Source: Lysobacter capsici (GTDB lineage: Bacteria > Pseudomonadota > Gammaproteobacteria > Xanthomonadales > Xanthomonadaceae). From it: a stretch of 64,000 bases of DNA. Position 1 is the stretch's first letter. Each line of letters begins with the position of its first letter. The notes under the pieces were generated by a model. The model was not told the origin of the DNA. It ran no database searches and worked only from the letters and a program-made list of their open reading frames with translations. Of the stretch, positions 27,659 through 36,163 are shown in pieces. The stretch spans positions 3,720,001 through 3,784,000 of the forward strand of contig NZ_CP076103.1 of assembly GCF_018732085.1 (NCBI RefSeq), in the 5' to 3' direction. The translations under genes were made by a program, and so were the position numbers.

Positions 27659-28207
27659 TCACGCCCGCGGCGCGTACATCACATCCGAACGCAACGCGTA
27701 CTTGACCCCCTCCTCCACCGCCGAACCCTCGTGCCAGGTGTCATGCACGAACAGCAAGGCATCGCCGGTCTTCGGCGTCACCCGAAACTGGCGGAAATCG
27801 GTGTCGCCGCCGACGAAGCCGTCGTTGAGATACACAAGCAAGGTCAGCTTGCTGCTAAGGCCGTCTTCGAGCCAGGGGCCGTCCTTGTGCATGCGAAAAC
27901 GCTGGCCCGGCCAGTACTTGTAGAAACGCAGCAGGCGCGGCAGGCCGACCGCGACCTGGCCGTCCAGTTCCGGCAGCTCGACCTGGGCCAGGCGCTGCCA
28001 CAACCGATCGACCCACTCGACCGATTCGAACACCACCCGCTCGTTGTTGCGCACATGCGGCATGGCCTTCTGCGCGCCGGCAGCGGTGCGCACGCCGGCG
28101 GATTCGAAGCCATGGTGTTCGGCCAGGGCCACCAAGGCCTCGCATTCGGCCGGCGACAGCATGGCCTGCACAGTGAAAGCGCGATCGGAATGGGCAATCA
28201 GGTTCAT
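27659..28207 (-). CDS. 2-oxoglutarate/Fe(II)-dependent oxygenase (prolyl 4-hydroxylase-like)
   Basis: A 182-residue member of the P4H-type 2OG-Fe(II) oxygenases. The start MNLIAHSDRAF at 28207 is preferred over an upstream in-frame ATG. The facial triad is visible: His and Asp in FRMHKDGPW and the distal His in VHDTWHEGSAV, followed by the basic 2OG-binding residue in KYALRSDVMY. The KLTLLVYLNDGFVGGDTDF segment is the core strand pair. It is similar in size to stand-alone bacterial prolyl or peptidyl hydroxylases; substrate unknown. Confidence 0.87.
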   Translation of the reverse strand: MNLIAHSDRAFTVQAMLSPAECEALVALAEHHGFESAGVRTAAGAQKAMPHVRNNERVVFESVEWVDRLWQRLAQVELPELDGQVAVGLPRLLRFYKYWPGQRFRMHKDGPWLEDGLSSKLTLLVYLNDGFVGGDTDFRQFRVTPKTGDALLFVHDTWHEGSAVEEGVKYALRSDVMYAPRA

Positions 28208-28294
28208 GGCGGTCGTTGGCTGGAAGCACACAGCGCAAGCGTATTGGAAACCGTCGCCATCGGCACGGGCGGGGCTTGGCGGCCCTCACCCCAA

Positions 28295-28320
28295 CCCCTC
28301 TCCCGCATGCGGGAGAGGGG
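28295..28320. repeat. Perfect 26-bp palindrome
   Basis: CCCCTCTCCCGCA (28295-28307) is followed directly by its reverse complement TGCGGGAGAGGGG (28308-28320). It is flanked on the left by GGCCCTCACCCCAA, as in a widespread repeat of this bacterial group, and lies between the oxygenase start and the ammonia-lyase stop. Confidence 0.75.
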
Positions 28321-28392
28321 CTTTGGTCTGCGCGGCGGCTTGAGCCGTGCGCGCACAGGTGTGTCGCACTCGATGTCGCACTCGCGTCGGTG

Positions 28393-30291
28393 TCAGTCCT
28401 GCAAGCCGGCCCGCACCGCCGACAGCACGACGCCGTCGCGCACCAGCATCACCGCCGTCGCCACTTCGCCGTCGAGCGCGCGATCGCGATCCAGGAACGG
28501 GATCGATTCACGCAGCTTGGCGTGCGCGATCGCGACCGCGCGGCCCGGACGGAACTCCTGCGCCGCCGACAACTCGGCGCGCAGGCCTTCGACCTCGGCG
28601 ATGAAACCGGCACGGTCGGCCGCCTCCGCGACCGGGCCGCCGAACACCTTGCCGGCCAGCACGTTCGCATCGGCGCGATCGGCCAGATCGCGCGCGGCGT
28701 TGATCATGTCGCGACGCAGGTCCAGCGCCTGGGCGGCGGTGTACAGCTCCAGCGCGAGCACCTTGCCCAGATCGTCGGCCATCGCCAGCACGTGACGCGC
28801 CTCGTTGGCGCCCATCGACACGTGATCCTCGGCATTCGCGCTGGTCGGAATCGAATACACCGAGGCCGGGTGCGCACGGCTGGCCAGATCGTTGACGATC
28901 GCCGCGGCGGTGTACTGCACGATCATGTGACCCGACTCGGTCGCATCCTCGTTGCCGATCAGGAACCCCGGCAGGCCGTCGTTGGTGGCCGGATCGACCA
29001 GCTTGTTGAGGCGACGTTCGGAAATGCTCGCCAGCACCGGGATCGCCGCCTTGACGTAGCTCATCGCCAGCGCCAGCGGCATGCCGTGGAAATGGCCGGC
29101 CGAAATCACCTGCTGCTCGACGTGCTCGGCCTGCGCATCCGGGAACACGATCGGGTTGTCGGTCAGCGAATTGAGTTCGACCTCGAACACCCGCGCGGCC
29201 TGCGCGATCGCGTCGCGTACCGCGCCATGCACCTGCGGAATGCAGCGCAGCGAGTAGCTGTCCTGCGGCTGATGCTTCTTGCCGCCGCGGAACGGGCGAA
29301 AGCGCTGGTAGAACTTCTCGCGGCCGTGGCGCTGGGTGAACGGCACCCAGTCCCAGCCGATGTCGAAGCTGAGCTGCTGCGCGGCCGGCGTATCCCAGCT
29401 TTGCGGCAGCCACGGGCGGAACCGCGGCACGAGGTGATACGGAATGTCGGCCAGGGTCGAGCCATCGAGCAGGCGGCGCAGGTTCGCGGCCACTTCGACT
29501 TGCCCCGGATGCGGACGCAGCGCATGCACTTCCTGCGCGAACGCGCCCAGGCGGCCGGCGAAGGCGTCGATGGTCATCGCCGCGGCCAGATCGGCGGTAT
29601 CGGCGAGATCTTCGAGCTTGGCCAGTGCGAGCACGCCGCAGGCCAGCATCTGCGCGGTGCCGTTATTTAGCGCCAGGCCTTCCTTGTACGACAGCTTGAC
29701 CGGCGCCAGGCCGGCGCGCTCGAGCGCTTGCGCGCCCGGCATGCGCTCGCCTTCGAAGAAGGCTTCGCCGCCGCCGAGCAGCACGATCGCCAGATGCGAC
29801 AACGGCGCCAGGTCGCCGCTGGCGCCGACCGAACCCAGTTGCGGCACCACCGGCACGATCCCGGCGTTGAGCATCTGCGCCAGCGCTTGCAGGGTCTGCA
29901 CGCGGATGCCCGAGTGCCCGCGCATCAGGGTGTTGATGCGGATGCACAGCATCGCGCGCACGATCTCCGGCGCGAACGGATCGCCGACGCAGACCGCGTG
30001 GGTGACGATCAGGTTGCGCTGCAATTCCTCGTGCAGGGTTTGCGTCGCCGGCGTCGCGCCGGGCAACTGGTCGCGCAGATGATGCGCTCCGAGCAGACGG
30101 TCGGCGTTGCTGCCAAAACCGGTGGACACGCCGTAGATCGGTTCTTCGCGGCGGACCTGTTCGGCCAGGAAGTCGGCCGCGCGGGCCACCGCCGGCAGTT
30201 GCGCCGCGGCCAGTTCGACCTGTGCGCCGTAAGCCACGGCAACGAGCTGCGACCGCGTGAGCGAACGGCCATCGAGTTGGATCTTGTTCAA
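28393..30291 (-). CDS. Aromatic amino acid/histidine ammonia-lyase (HAL/PAL/TAL family), enlarged
   Basis: A 632-residue lyase, well above the usual 510 of HutH. The MIO-forming Ala-Ser-Gly is present in GSVGASGDLAPLSH (residues 157-159), as are YGVSTGFGS, the LALNNGTAQ segment, YSLRCIPQVHG and the PTSANAEDHVSMG motif. The position that decides substrate in the first region reads Thr-His (IVTHAV), closer to the Ser-His of HutH than the His-Leu of tyrosine lyases. Two oddities: about 55 extra Trp/Arg/Phe-rich residues (285-342) before YSLRC, and Asp for the HutH Glu in the TAAA helix. No hutU or hutI is nearby, so histidine breakdown is not supported by context. Substrate is open. Confidence 0.85.
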   Translation of the reverse strand: MNKIQLDGRSLTRSQLVAVAYGAQVELAAAQLPAVARAADFLAEQVRREEPIYGVSTGFGSNADRLLGAHHLRDQLPGATPATQTLHEELQRNLIVTHAVCVGDPFAPEIVRAMLCIRINTLMRGHSGIRVQTLQALAQMLNAGIVPVVPQLGSVGASGDLAPLSHLAIVLLGGGEAFFEGERMPGAQALERAGLAPVKLSYKEGLALNNGTAQMLACGVLALAKLEDLADTADLAAAMTIDAFAGRLGAFAQEVHALRPHPGQVEVAANLRRLLDGSTLADIPYHLVPRFRPWLPQSWDTPAAQQLSFDIGWDWVPFTQRHGREKFYQRFRPFRGGKKHQPQDSYSLRCIPQVHGAVRDAIAQAARVFEVELNSLTDNPIVFPDAQAEHVEQQVISAGHFHGMPLALAMSYVKAAIPVLASISERRLNKLVDPATNDGLPGFLIGNEDATESGHMIVQYTAAAIVNDLASRAHPASVYSIPTSANAEDHVSMGANEARHVLAMADDLGKVLALELYTAAQALDLRRDMINAARDLADRADANVLAGKVFGGPVAEAADRAGFIAEVEGLRAELSAAQEFRPGRAVAIAHAKLRESIPFLDRDRALDGEVATAVMLVRDGVVLSAVRAGLQD

Positions 30292-30596
30292 GTTGTAACC
30301 TCGCCTCGCACCCTGGCGATCATCTGAACGGCGGGCTTCACCGCGAAACGGTCAGGCCCGGCCGAGCGTACTCGGGAGTCGGTGCGTCAATGACACATTG
30401 AGAACCGCGACGGCGGATGCGCGCCGCGGGGTGAAAGCGGTTCGCCACGACGCCGGATTCCGCTCCGGCGCGCGACGAACCGTGTAGCGGACTGCGGACG
30501 CGAACTCCCGCGCCCGGCTCCGCGATCCATGCGCGCGAACGGCCGGCATCGGGATCGAACGATCCGCGCCGCCGATGCCGTTCGCACGCGGCATGC

Positions 30597-31997
30597 TCAC
30601 TCCGCCGCGGCTCGCGGCATCACCCGCGACTGTTCCAGCTCGATCCGCAGCGTCCGCGCCAACTCGCCGCGCGGCACTTCGAACTGGTCTTCGCGGCGCA
30701 GGTCCTTGACCGTGGCCGTGCCCTTGGCGATCTCGTTCTCGCCAAGCACGACGACGAAACGGATGCCGGCGCGGTCGGCGTACTTGAACTGCTGCTTCAG
30801 CTTGGACGCCTCCATCACCACTTCGGTGTTGAGGCCGCCGTGGCGCAGTTCATTGGCCAGGGCCAAGCACTGCGGCAGGTGCGCGTCTTCCATCTGGGTG
30901 ATCAGCACCTGCACGGTGCTTTCGGCGGTGCTGACGATGCCGGCCTTCTGCAGCTGAAAGAACAAGCGGGTCAGGCCGATCGAGATGCCGACGCCCGGCA
31001 GCTTGGACTTGGTGTAGTTGCTGGCCAGGTTTTCGTAGCGGCCGCCCGAGCAGATCGAACCCAGGCCCGGGTAATCGTTAAGAATGGTCTCGTAGACCGT
31101 GCCGGTGTAGTAGTCCAGGCCGCGCGCGATCGAGAAGTTCAGCGCGTAGTTCTGCTCCGGCACGCCCAGCGCGCGGATCAGTTCCAATACTTCGCGCAAC
31201 TCGGCCACGCCTTCGCGCAGCGAGTCGTTGCCCTCGCCCAGCGCATCCAGCCGCGCCAGTGCGTCGGCGTGCGAGGTCGAACGCACGCCGACGAATTCCA
31301 GTATGGTCGCGACCGCATTGGCTGCCAGACCGAAGTCCGGTCCGGTCAGGGTCTCGCGCACGTAGTCGGCGCCGCGCTTGTCGAGCTTGTCGACCTCGCG
31401 CAATACCAAAGCCTGCAACTCACCGTCAGCCACGCCCTGGGCCTCGAAGAAGCCGCGCAGCAGCTTGCGGTTGTTGAGCTGGATGGTGAACGCACCGATA
31501 TCGAGTTCGGAGAACACCGCGTAGATCGTCGCCGGCAACTCGGCGTCGTAACGCACGCTGAGCGAATCCTTGCCGACCACGTCGATATCGCACTGATAAA
31601 ACTCGCGATAGCGGCCCTCTTGTTTCTTTTCGCCCCGGTAGACGCGCTGCATCTGATACCGGCGAAAGGGAAATACGAGCTGGTGCTCGTACTGGGCAAC
31701 ATAGCGCGACAACGGCACGGTGAGGTCGAAACGTAGCGCCAGCGAGGGCAATTTGCTGTCGCCCGACTCTGCCTTGTTCTCCAGCGTGCCGGTGGATTCG
31801 ACAAAGTAAACCTGGCGCTCGGTCTCGCCGCCGCTCTTGGTCAGCAGCATCTCGGTCAGCTCCATGACCGGGGTCTCCACCGGCAGGAAGCCGAAACGCT
31901 CGAAATTGCGGCGGATCGTATCGAGCATGCGCTGGAACGCGATCTGGTCACGGGGCAGCAGCTCCATGACCCCGACGGGGATGCGAGGCTTGATCAA
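30597..31997 (-). CDS. hisS: Histidyl-tRNA synthetase
   Basis: A 466-residue class II synthetase charging tRNA-His. The start is a TTG at 31997 with GGAG six bases upstream (complement at 32004-32007), giving MIKPRIPVGVMELLP. Motif 2 is seen in FRRYQMQRVYRGEKKQEGRYREFYQCDID, the histidine-specific signatures in ARGLDYYTGTVYE and SGGRYENL, motif 3 in GVGISIGLTRLFF, and an anticodon-binding domain forms the C-terminal hundred residues. It lies next to tRNA-Pro but is transcribed away from it. The 305-base gap to the lyase gene downstream has no supported gene. Confidence 0.96.
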   Translation of the reverse strand: MIKPRIPVGVMELLPRDQIAFQRMLDTIRRNFERFGFLPVETPVMELTEMLLTKSGGETERQVYFVESTGTLENKAESGDSKLPSLALRFDLTVPLSRYVAQYEHQLVFPFRRYQMQRVYRGEKKQEGRYREFYQCDIDVVGKDSLSVRYDAELPATIYAVFSELDIGAFTIQLNNRKLLRGFFEAQGVADGELQALVLREVDKLDKRGADYVRETLTGPDFGLAANAVATILEFVGVRSTSHADALARLDALGEGNDSLREGVAELREVLELIRALGVPEQNYALNFSIARGLDYYTGTVYETILNDYPGLGSICSGGRYENLASNYTKSKLPGVGISIGLTRLFFQLQKAGIVSTAESTVQVLITQMEDAHLPQCLALANELRHGGLNTEVVMEASKLKQQFKYADRAGIRFVVVLGENEIAKGTATVKDLRREDQFEVPRGELARTLRIELEQSRVMPRAAAE

Positions 31998-32197
31998 GCA
32001 GAACTCCAGTTACGTACGGCGAATGCGGCCGGGGCGGCGTTAGCAATGCTCAAGACAGGTAAAGCGGCGCTTTAGCATTGGTAATAGTCTAGCGCCCGCC
32101 CGCTGTCCGTGGCTCTCCCCTTCCAGCCGCCACCCGCCCCGAAACGCCGCAGCGACGGCCCGGGACCGGGATATCGCAAATTTCTTTGCGACACCCC

Positions 32198-32227
32198 TTG
32201 CGCCGGCCCGGGGGTCGCCGCTAGAAT
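32198..32227 (+). promoter_or_regulatory. Probable sigma-70 promoter of tRNA-Pro
   Basis: A TTGCGC -35-like hexamer (32198-32203) and TAGAAT -10 hexamer (32222-32227) are separated by 18 bases, with the tRNA beginning 17 bases downstream. The spacing and position fit a stable-RNA promoter. Confidence 0.55.
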
Positions 32228-32243
32228 TTGCGGCTCACGAAGT

Positions 32244-32320
<77 letters not shown>

Positions 32321-32332
32321 ATCGTTGAAAGC

Positions 32333-32360
32333 AAAAAGCCGGCCTTGCGCCGGCTTTTTT
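32333..32360 (+). terminator. Rho-independent terminator after tRNA-Pro
   Basis: A GCCGGC stem (32338-32343 / 32349-32354) with a 5-base loop, an A run before and six T after, 12 bases beyond the tRNA. Confidence 0.9.
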
Positions 32361-32531
32361 GTTGTTCGGGCCACGCTGCCGCAAGCCGGCCGATCCGCCG
32401 CCCATTTCTCGCTATTCCTCCGCCGACGCGCGGACGAACCGACCGATTAAGGCAAAGTCGCAGCCAACCAAGCGCCCGTCATCGATTTGGGACCGATCCG
32501 TGGGCAGTGCTAGATTCGCCTGACCTCCCAG

Positions 32532-32753
32532 ATGGACAGGCGCATGACACGGCGACCGGCCTCTTTCCAGGAATTGCCCAGGCACGATCCGTCCCGGACC
32601 GGGCCGCAGCGGCCTCGACCCGAAGCCCCGCACGCGCCCTTGAGCGCGCAACAACTGCGGGCCGCCGAAGTCGCGCGAGCGCAGGCGCAACTCAAACGCG
32701 AGTTGACCCGGGTCTATGCGCAAGCCTGCAAGGCCTGCGTGCGCAAGGACTGA
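32532..32753 (+). CDS. Small basic hypothetical protein, 73 residues
   Basis: A short Arg/Ala/Gln-rich protein whose second half is strongly helical (QLRAAEVARAQAQLKREL) and ends with a Cys-x-x-Cys pair. An ATG at 32544 is an alternative start. There is no clear ribosome site and no recognisable family. It lies 18 bases before a small membrane-protein gene on the same strand, which is the main support for it being real. Confidence 0.4.
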   Translation: MDRRMTRRPASFQELPRHDPSRTGPQRPRPEAPHAPLSAQQLRAAEVARAQAQLKRELTRVYAQACKACVRKD

Positions 32754-32771
32754 TCCCGCAAAACCCTTTCG

Positions 32772-33113
32772 GTGCATCGTCACAGCAAGGCGGTCGCGAT
32801 GAACGCAATGTGGCACGACCCGGCAAGCTCACGGCTGATGTTCCGGCTGAATCTGGCGATGGCCTGTTTGTGCGCGCTGGAAAGCCTGTTCCTGTCGTCG
32901 ACCTACGACTTGTATATGCCCCATATCGTCGGCCACTACGTGCCCGCGGTGAGTGTCGTCGTGGTCGTGCTGTACGGCCTGCACTGCGTGCTTTTGTACT
33001 GGACCGACCACGCGTTGCGCCGGCCGTGGGAATTCAAGGCGCTGAGCCTGCCGTTTGCGGCGGCGGCCGTCTCCGCGTGGATCTGCTACCACCGCTACTA
33101 CGAGCAATTGTGA
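32772..33113 (+). CDS. Small integral membrane protein of unknown function
   Basis: A protein of up to 113 residues with three likely membrane segments (around residues 25-43, 52-75 and 90-106) and an aromatic/basic C-terminus (CYHRYYEQL). A GTG start gives 113 residues; an ATG nine codons later gives about 104 and may be the better start. It is convergent with the deacetylase gene. No family recognised. Confidence 0.6.
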   Translation: MHRHSKAVAMNAMWHDPASSRLMFRLNLAMACLCALESLFLSSTYDLYMPHIVGHYVPAVSVVVVVLYGLHCVLLYWTDHALRRPWEFKALSLPFAAAAVSAWICYHRYYEQL

Positions 33114-33138
33114 TCGACCCGTTGCCACCGTTCGAACC

Positions 33139-33804
33139 TTAGTCGGCGCGAAGAAACCGCCCCGCGGTGACGAACTCGTAACCCTGCCCGCGCAGCGCCG
33201 GCACCAGCCGGCGCACGATCTCGACGATGCCGTCGCGCGCCGTGCCCTGCTCGTCGTCGCCGTCGTGCAGCAACACGATCGCGCCCGGATGGATGCGCGC
33301 CAGCACCGACTCGACCACGCACGACACATAGCCAGGCGCTTGCGGCTCCAGCCAGTCGCGCGGATCGACCGACCAGCCGACCACGGCGTAACCCTCGCCC
33401 GCCAGCGCCTGGAACTGGGCTTCGTCGATCTCGCCGTACGCGGGACGAAACAAGTCAGGCGCCTGCGCCAGCCCCGCTTCGCGCAACGCGGCGGCCGCCG
33501 GCCGCACCTCGCGCGCGAGCCAGTCCTGCGCGGCGAAGCCGCGCGCATCGGCATGGGTGAGCGAGTGATTGCCGATCTCGTGGCCTTCGCGCTGCATGCG
33601 CGCGATCAGCTGCGGATGCGCGCGCGCCGCCTGCCCGGTGCAGAAAAAACTGGCGCTGACCTCCAACGCGCGCAGCAGTTCGAGCAGTGCCGGCGTCGCC
33701 TGGCCAGGGCCGTCGTCGAAGGTCAGCGCCAGCGCGCGCCGGCCGGTTTCGCCGCGCCCGAGGTACGCCTGCGGCCGGGTTTGCAGGAATCGGTGCCAGT
33801 CCAT
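33139..33804 (-). CDS. Polysaccharide deacetylase, NodB-like
   Basis: A 221-residue carbohydrate esterase family 4 enzyme, the size of rhizobial NodB, without signal peptide. The catalytic motifs are LTFDDGPG (Asp-Asp), EGHEIGNHSLTH (metal His pair), FRPAYG, the WSVDPRDW segment and IVLLHDG near the C-terminus, all as in chitooligosaccharide deacetylases. It begins eight bases after the stop of the glycosyltransferase gene, whose end supplies a GAGGA ribosome site, so the pair is co-translated. Cytoplasmic location and pairing with a NodC/HAS-like synthase suggest it acts on a growing or oligomeric GlcNAc chain. Confidence 0.88.
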   Translation of the reverse strand: MDWHRFLQTRPQAYLGRGETGRRALALTFDDGPGQATPALLELLRALEVSASFFCTGQAARAHPQLIARMQREGHEIGNHSLTHADARGFAAQDWLAREVRPAAAALREAGLAQAPDLFRPAYGEIDEAQFQALAGEGYAVVGWSVDPRDWLEPQAPGYVSCVVESVLARIHPGAIVLLHDGDDEQGTARDGIVEIVRRLVPALRGQGYEFVTAGRFLRAD

Positions 33805-33812
33805 GTCCGTCC

Positions 33813-35003
33813 TCAGCGCGTCATCCAGGTCTTGCGATGCCCACGCAATTCGTCGATCAGGCCGATCACGTTCGCCGGCAGCAGCAGCACATCGATCACG
33901 GTGTTGCAGATCGAGACCAGCACCAGATCCAGCGGACCGAGCTGCAACCGGATGCGCGCATGCAGCACGGCAATGAAGTTGAGCGTCGCCATCAACAGCC
34001 AGTTGAGCGCGGCCACGCCGAGCAGGGCGTGGCTGCGATACAGCAGCGCACCGGCGATCAGCAGCAGCAAGGTCGGCACCAACGCCGACTGCGCCCACAA
34101 CAGCCACCACGGCAACATCTTCATCGTGCGCGGCCAGGAGATGCGCCAGGCGACGCGGAACGATTCCAGGCGTCCGCGCGCCCAGCGGCGGCGCTGGCGG
34201 AACAGGCCGGTCAAGGTGGTCGGGCAAATCGTGTAGGCGACCGCATCGGGCGCGTAGGCGATCGAATAGCCGTGCGCGAGCGCGCGCCAGGTCCAGGCGA
34301 TGTCCTCGACCAGCCATTCGCCCCAGCCGCCGAGCTCGCGGATCACCGAGGTGCGGTGCAACGAGAATGCGCCGGCCACCACGTTGACCACGCCGATCTT
34401 GCTCTGCACGTAACGGATCGCCGCCAGCGCGCCGACATGCTCGTAGAACTGCAGCCGGTGCAGCCACGAATCGTGGCGACCGGCCGGCACGATCAGACCG
34501 CAGGCGGCGGCGTGGCGCGGCGAGGAGTACAGCGCCTCGACCGCGCGTCGCAGCGCACACGGCGCGATCACCGTGTCGCTGTCGATCACCGTGACCACGT
34601 CAGAATCGGCCGCCAGCCACGGCAGCGCCGCATCCAGGGCCAGGCCCTTGGCGCCGCCGTTGCGTTCGATCGACAGCAGGCGGTAGTGCTTGCGCCGCGG
34701 CTGCGCCAACCATTCGACCACGCTCGCCGCGGTGGTGTTGGTCGACCCGTCATCGACCAGCAGCACTTCGATCCGGCCGGGATAGTCGCTGCATTCGATC
34801 GCTTCCAGCGTGGTGCGGAACGAGGCTTCAGGCTCGTTGTAGAACGGCACCAGGATCGAGACGAAGGGATAGTCGGCGAGGGTCGGCGACGAAGGCCGCC
34901 GCAGCATCCGATAGAAGGCCCAGCCAGCGAGGAACAGCAGGCAGCACAGCAATACGAGGGTCGAAAAACCCACGACCAGGGTCAGGACGAACTGGCTCAG
35001 CAT
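33813..35003 (-). CDS. Processive family 2 glycosyltransferase, NodC/hyaluronan-synthase-like
   Basis: A 396-residue inner-membrane glycosyltransferase. An N-terminal membrane helix (residues about 5-30) precedes the GT-A domain with VSILVPFYNEPEASF, VDDGSTNTT, the DxD in VIDSDTVI, the acceptor-site VEDIAWTWR and the processive-synthase signature RQRRRWARG. Four C-terminal hydrophobic helices follow. The start at 35003 (MLSQFVLTL) is preferred over a longer frame. Size and motif order fit NodC, chitin and hyaluronan synthases, so a beta-linked N-acetylhexosamine product is likely. The next gene is the deacetylase. Confidence 0.88.
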   Translation of the reverse strand: MLSQFVLTLVVGFSTLVLLCCLLFLAGWAFYRMLRRPSSPTLADYPFVSILVPFYNEPEASFRTTLEAIECSDYPGRIEVLLVDDGSTNTTAASVVEWLAQPRRKHYRLLSIERNGGAKGLALDAALPWLAADSDVVTVIDSDTVIAPCALRRAVEALYSSPRHAAACGLIVPAGRHDSWLHRLQFYEHVGALAAIRYVQSKIGVVNVVAGAFSLHRTSVIRELGGWGEWLVEDIAWTWRALAHGYSIAYAPDAVAYTICPTTLTGLFRQRRRWARGRLESFRVAWRISWPRTMKMLPWWLLWAQSALVPTLLLLIAGALLYRSHALLGVAALNWLLMATLNFIAVLHARIRLQLGPLDLVLVSICNTVIDVLLLPANVIGLIDELRGHRKTWMTR

Positions 35004-35340
35004 GAGGGACGCGCATCCGGCAGCGCGACACGCGCAAGCCCGGCGCAAGCCGATGCGTTGCCGCGGATCGCTGGGTCTGATTGGCAGACCGGACGCGTCG
35101 ATACGGGTCGCCGCGCATCACGCGGGCCCGCACGCCAGGTGCTTCATTGGGGGAGAGAACGGGTGGAACGTTTTGTTTGCGAAAGGTTGCTTGCGAAACC
35201 GTCGAATGACGAAACGCGATGCATAGCCGCGTTTTCGCAAGAAAGAATGAAAGCCGCGAGGGATTTATTCTGTGACGATGCCGGGCAGTTCCGCGATCGT
35301 CATGCGTCGCATCGCTCGACACCTGCGCGAGGATCGTTGA

Positions 35341-35372
35341 AGAATCGAACACGCACGATCGTGTTCGATTCT
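35341..35372. promoter_or_regulatory. 13-bp-arm hairpin in divergent intergenic region
   Basis: AGAATCGAACACG (35341-35353), a six-base loop and the perfect reverse complement CGTGTTCGATTCT (35360-35372). It lies in the 388-base gap between the glycosyltransferase and methyltransferase genes, about 20 bases before the latter. No T run follows, so an operator or mRNA leader structure is more likely than a terminator. The remainder of the gap shows nothing else I can name. Confidence 0.6.
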
Positions 35373-35391
35373 CCCCCGCGCCCCGCCCTGG

Positions 35392-36135
35392 ATGCCCTCC
35401 CCCATGAACGATTCCGCGACCGCTGCCGCGGCCAGCGCCGCCGCAGCCCATTCCGCCTCGCTCTCGTTCCGGCCGCGTTTCGATATCGGCGCGGCGCGCA
35501 TCGATTGCGGCCACGAACCGCGGGTCGACACCCACGAGGCCGCCGACCAGCATGCGAGCTGGCCGGTGCTGGACTACTCCGAGTGCGAGCCGACCGAGGA
35601 TCAGGCCACGATCAACCGCTGGCTGGCCTCGGCCGATCTGCGCGGCCGCGACATCCTGCACGTGGGCACCGGCAATTCCTCGGTCGCGCGCCTGCTCGCC
35701 GGCAGCGCGCGGCGGATCGAGTCGGTCACGGTGGCGCGCAACGAATGGCAACACGGCAATGCGCTGCACCTGCAGGACTACCGCGTCCATCTGCTGAACA
35801 AGCACAGCCAGGCCTTCGCCGAACAGTTCGAACCGGCGAGTTTCGACGCCATCCTCGACAACAATCTGGCCAGTTTCGGCTGCTGCCAGCGCCATGTGGA
35901 GCGCTATTTCGAAACCCTGGTGCGGCTGCTCAAACCCGACGGCTTCGTGCTGACCCATTGGCTGGGCATGCAGTGGACACTCGACATCGGCGTGGACGAC
36001 GTCGAGCCGGTGTGGCGCCTGGACGCGGGCAAGTTGCGCGCGATCGCCAGCGCCTACGGCCTGGCGGTCGAACGCCAGGACGAATTGTTCTTCCTGCGGC
36101 GCGCGCAGGGCGCCGCGGCGGTCGCGCGGTCCTGA
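35392..36135 (+). CDS. SAM-dependent methyltransferase
   Basis: A 247-residue class I methyltransferase (243 if the ATG at 35404 is used). An Ala/Ser-rich N-terminus is followed by the SAM-binding motif ILHVGTGNSSVARLL (residues about 88-102), a later acidic strand FDAILDNNLASF in the motif IV position, and LVRLLKPDGFVLTHW as the motif VI-type strand. Target cannot be assigned; N-methylation of a deacetylated sugar, as NodS does in Nod-factor synthesis, is one possibility suggested only by its neighbours. The MFS exporter follows 28 bases later. Confidence 0.8.
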   Translation: MPSPMNDSATAAAASAAAAHSASLSFRPRFDIGAARIDCGHEPRVDTHEAADQHASWPVLDYSECEPTEDQATINRWLASADLRGRDILHVGTGNSSVARLLAGSARRIESVTVARNEWQHGNALHLQDYRVHLLNKHSQAFAEQFEPASFDAILDNNLASFGCCQRHVERYFETLVRLLKPDGFVLTHWLGMQWTLDIGVDDVEPVWRLDAGKLRAIASAYGLAVERQDELFFLRRAQGAAAVARS

Positions 36136-36163
36136 TTCTCCGGGTCGTATCGAAGATTCACGC

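Noticed and set aside
30352..30600. Open frame between hisS and the ammonia-lyase
   Set aside because: Arg/Ala-rich, no ribosome site, overlaps the hisS stop and has no recognisable pattern.
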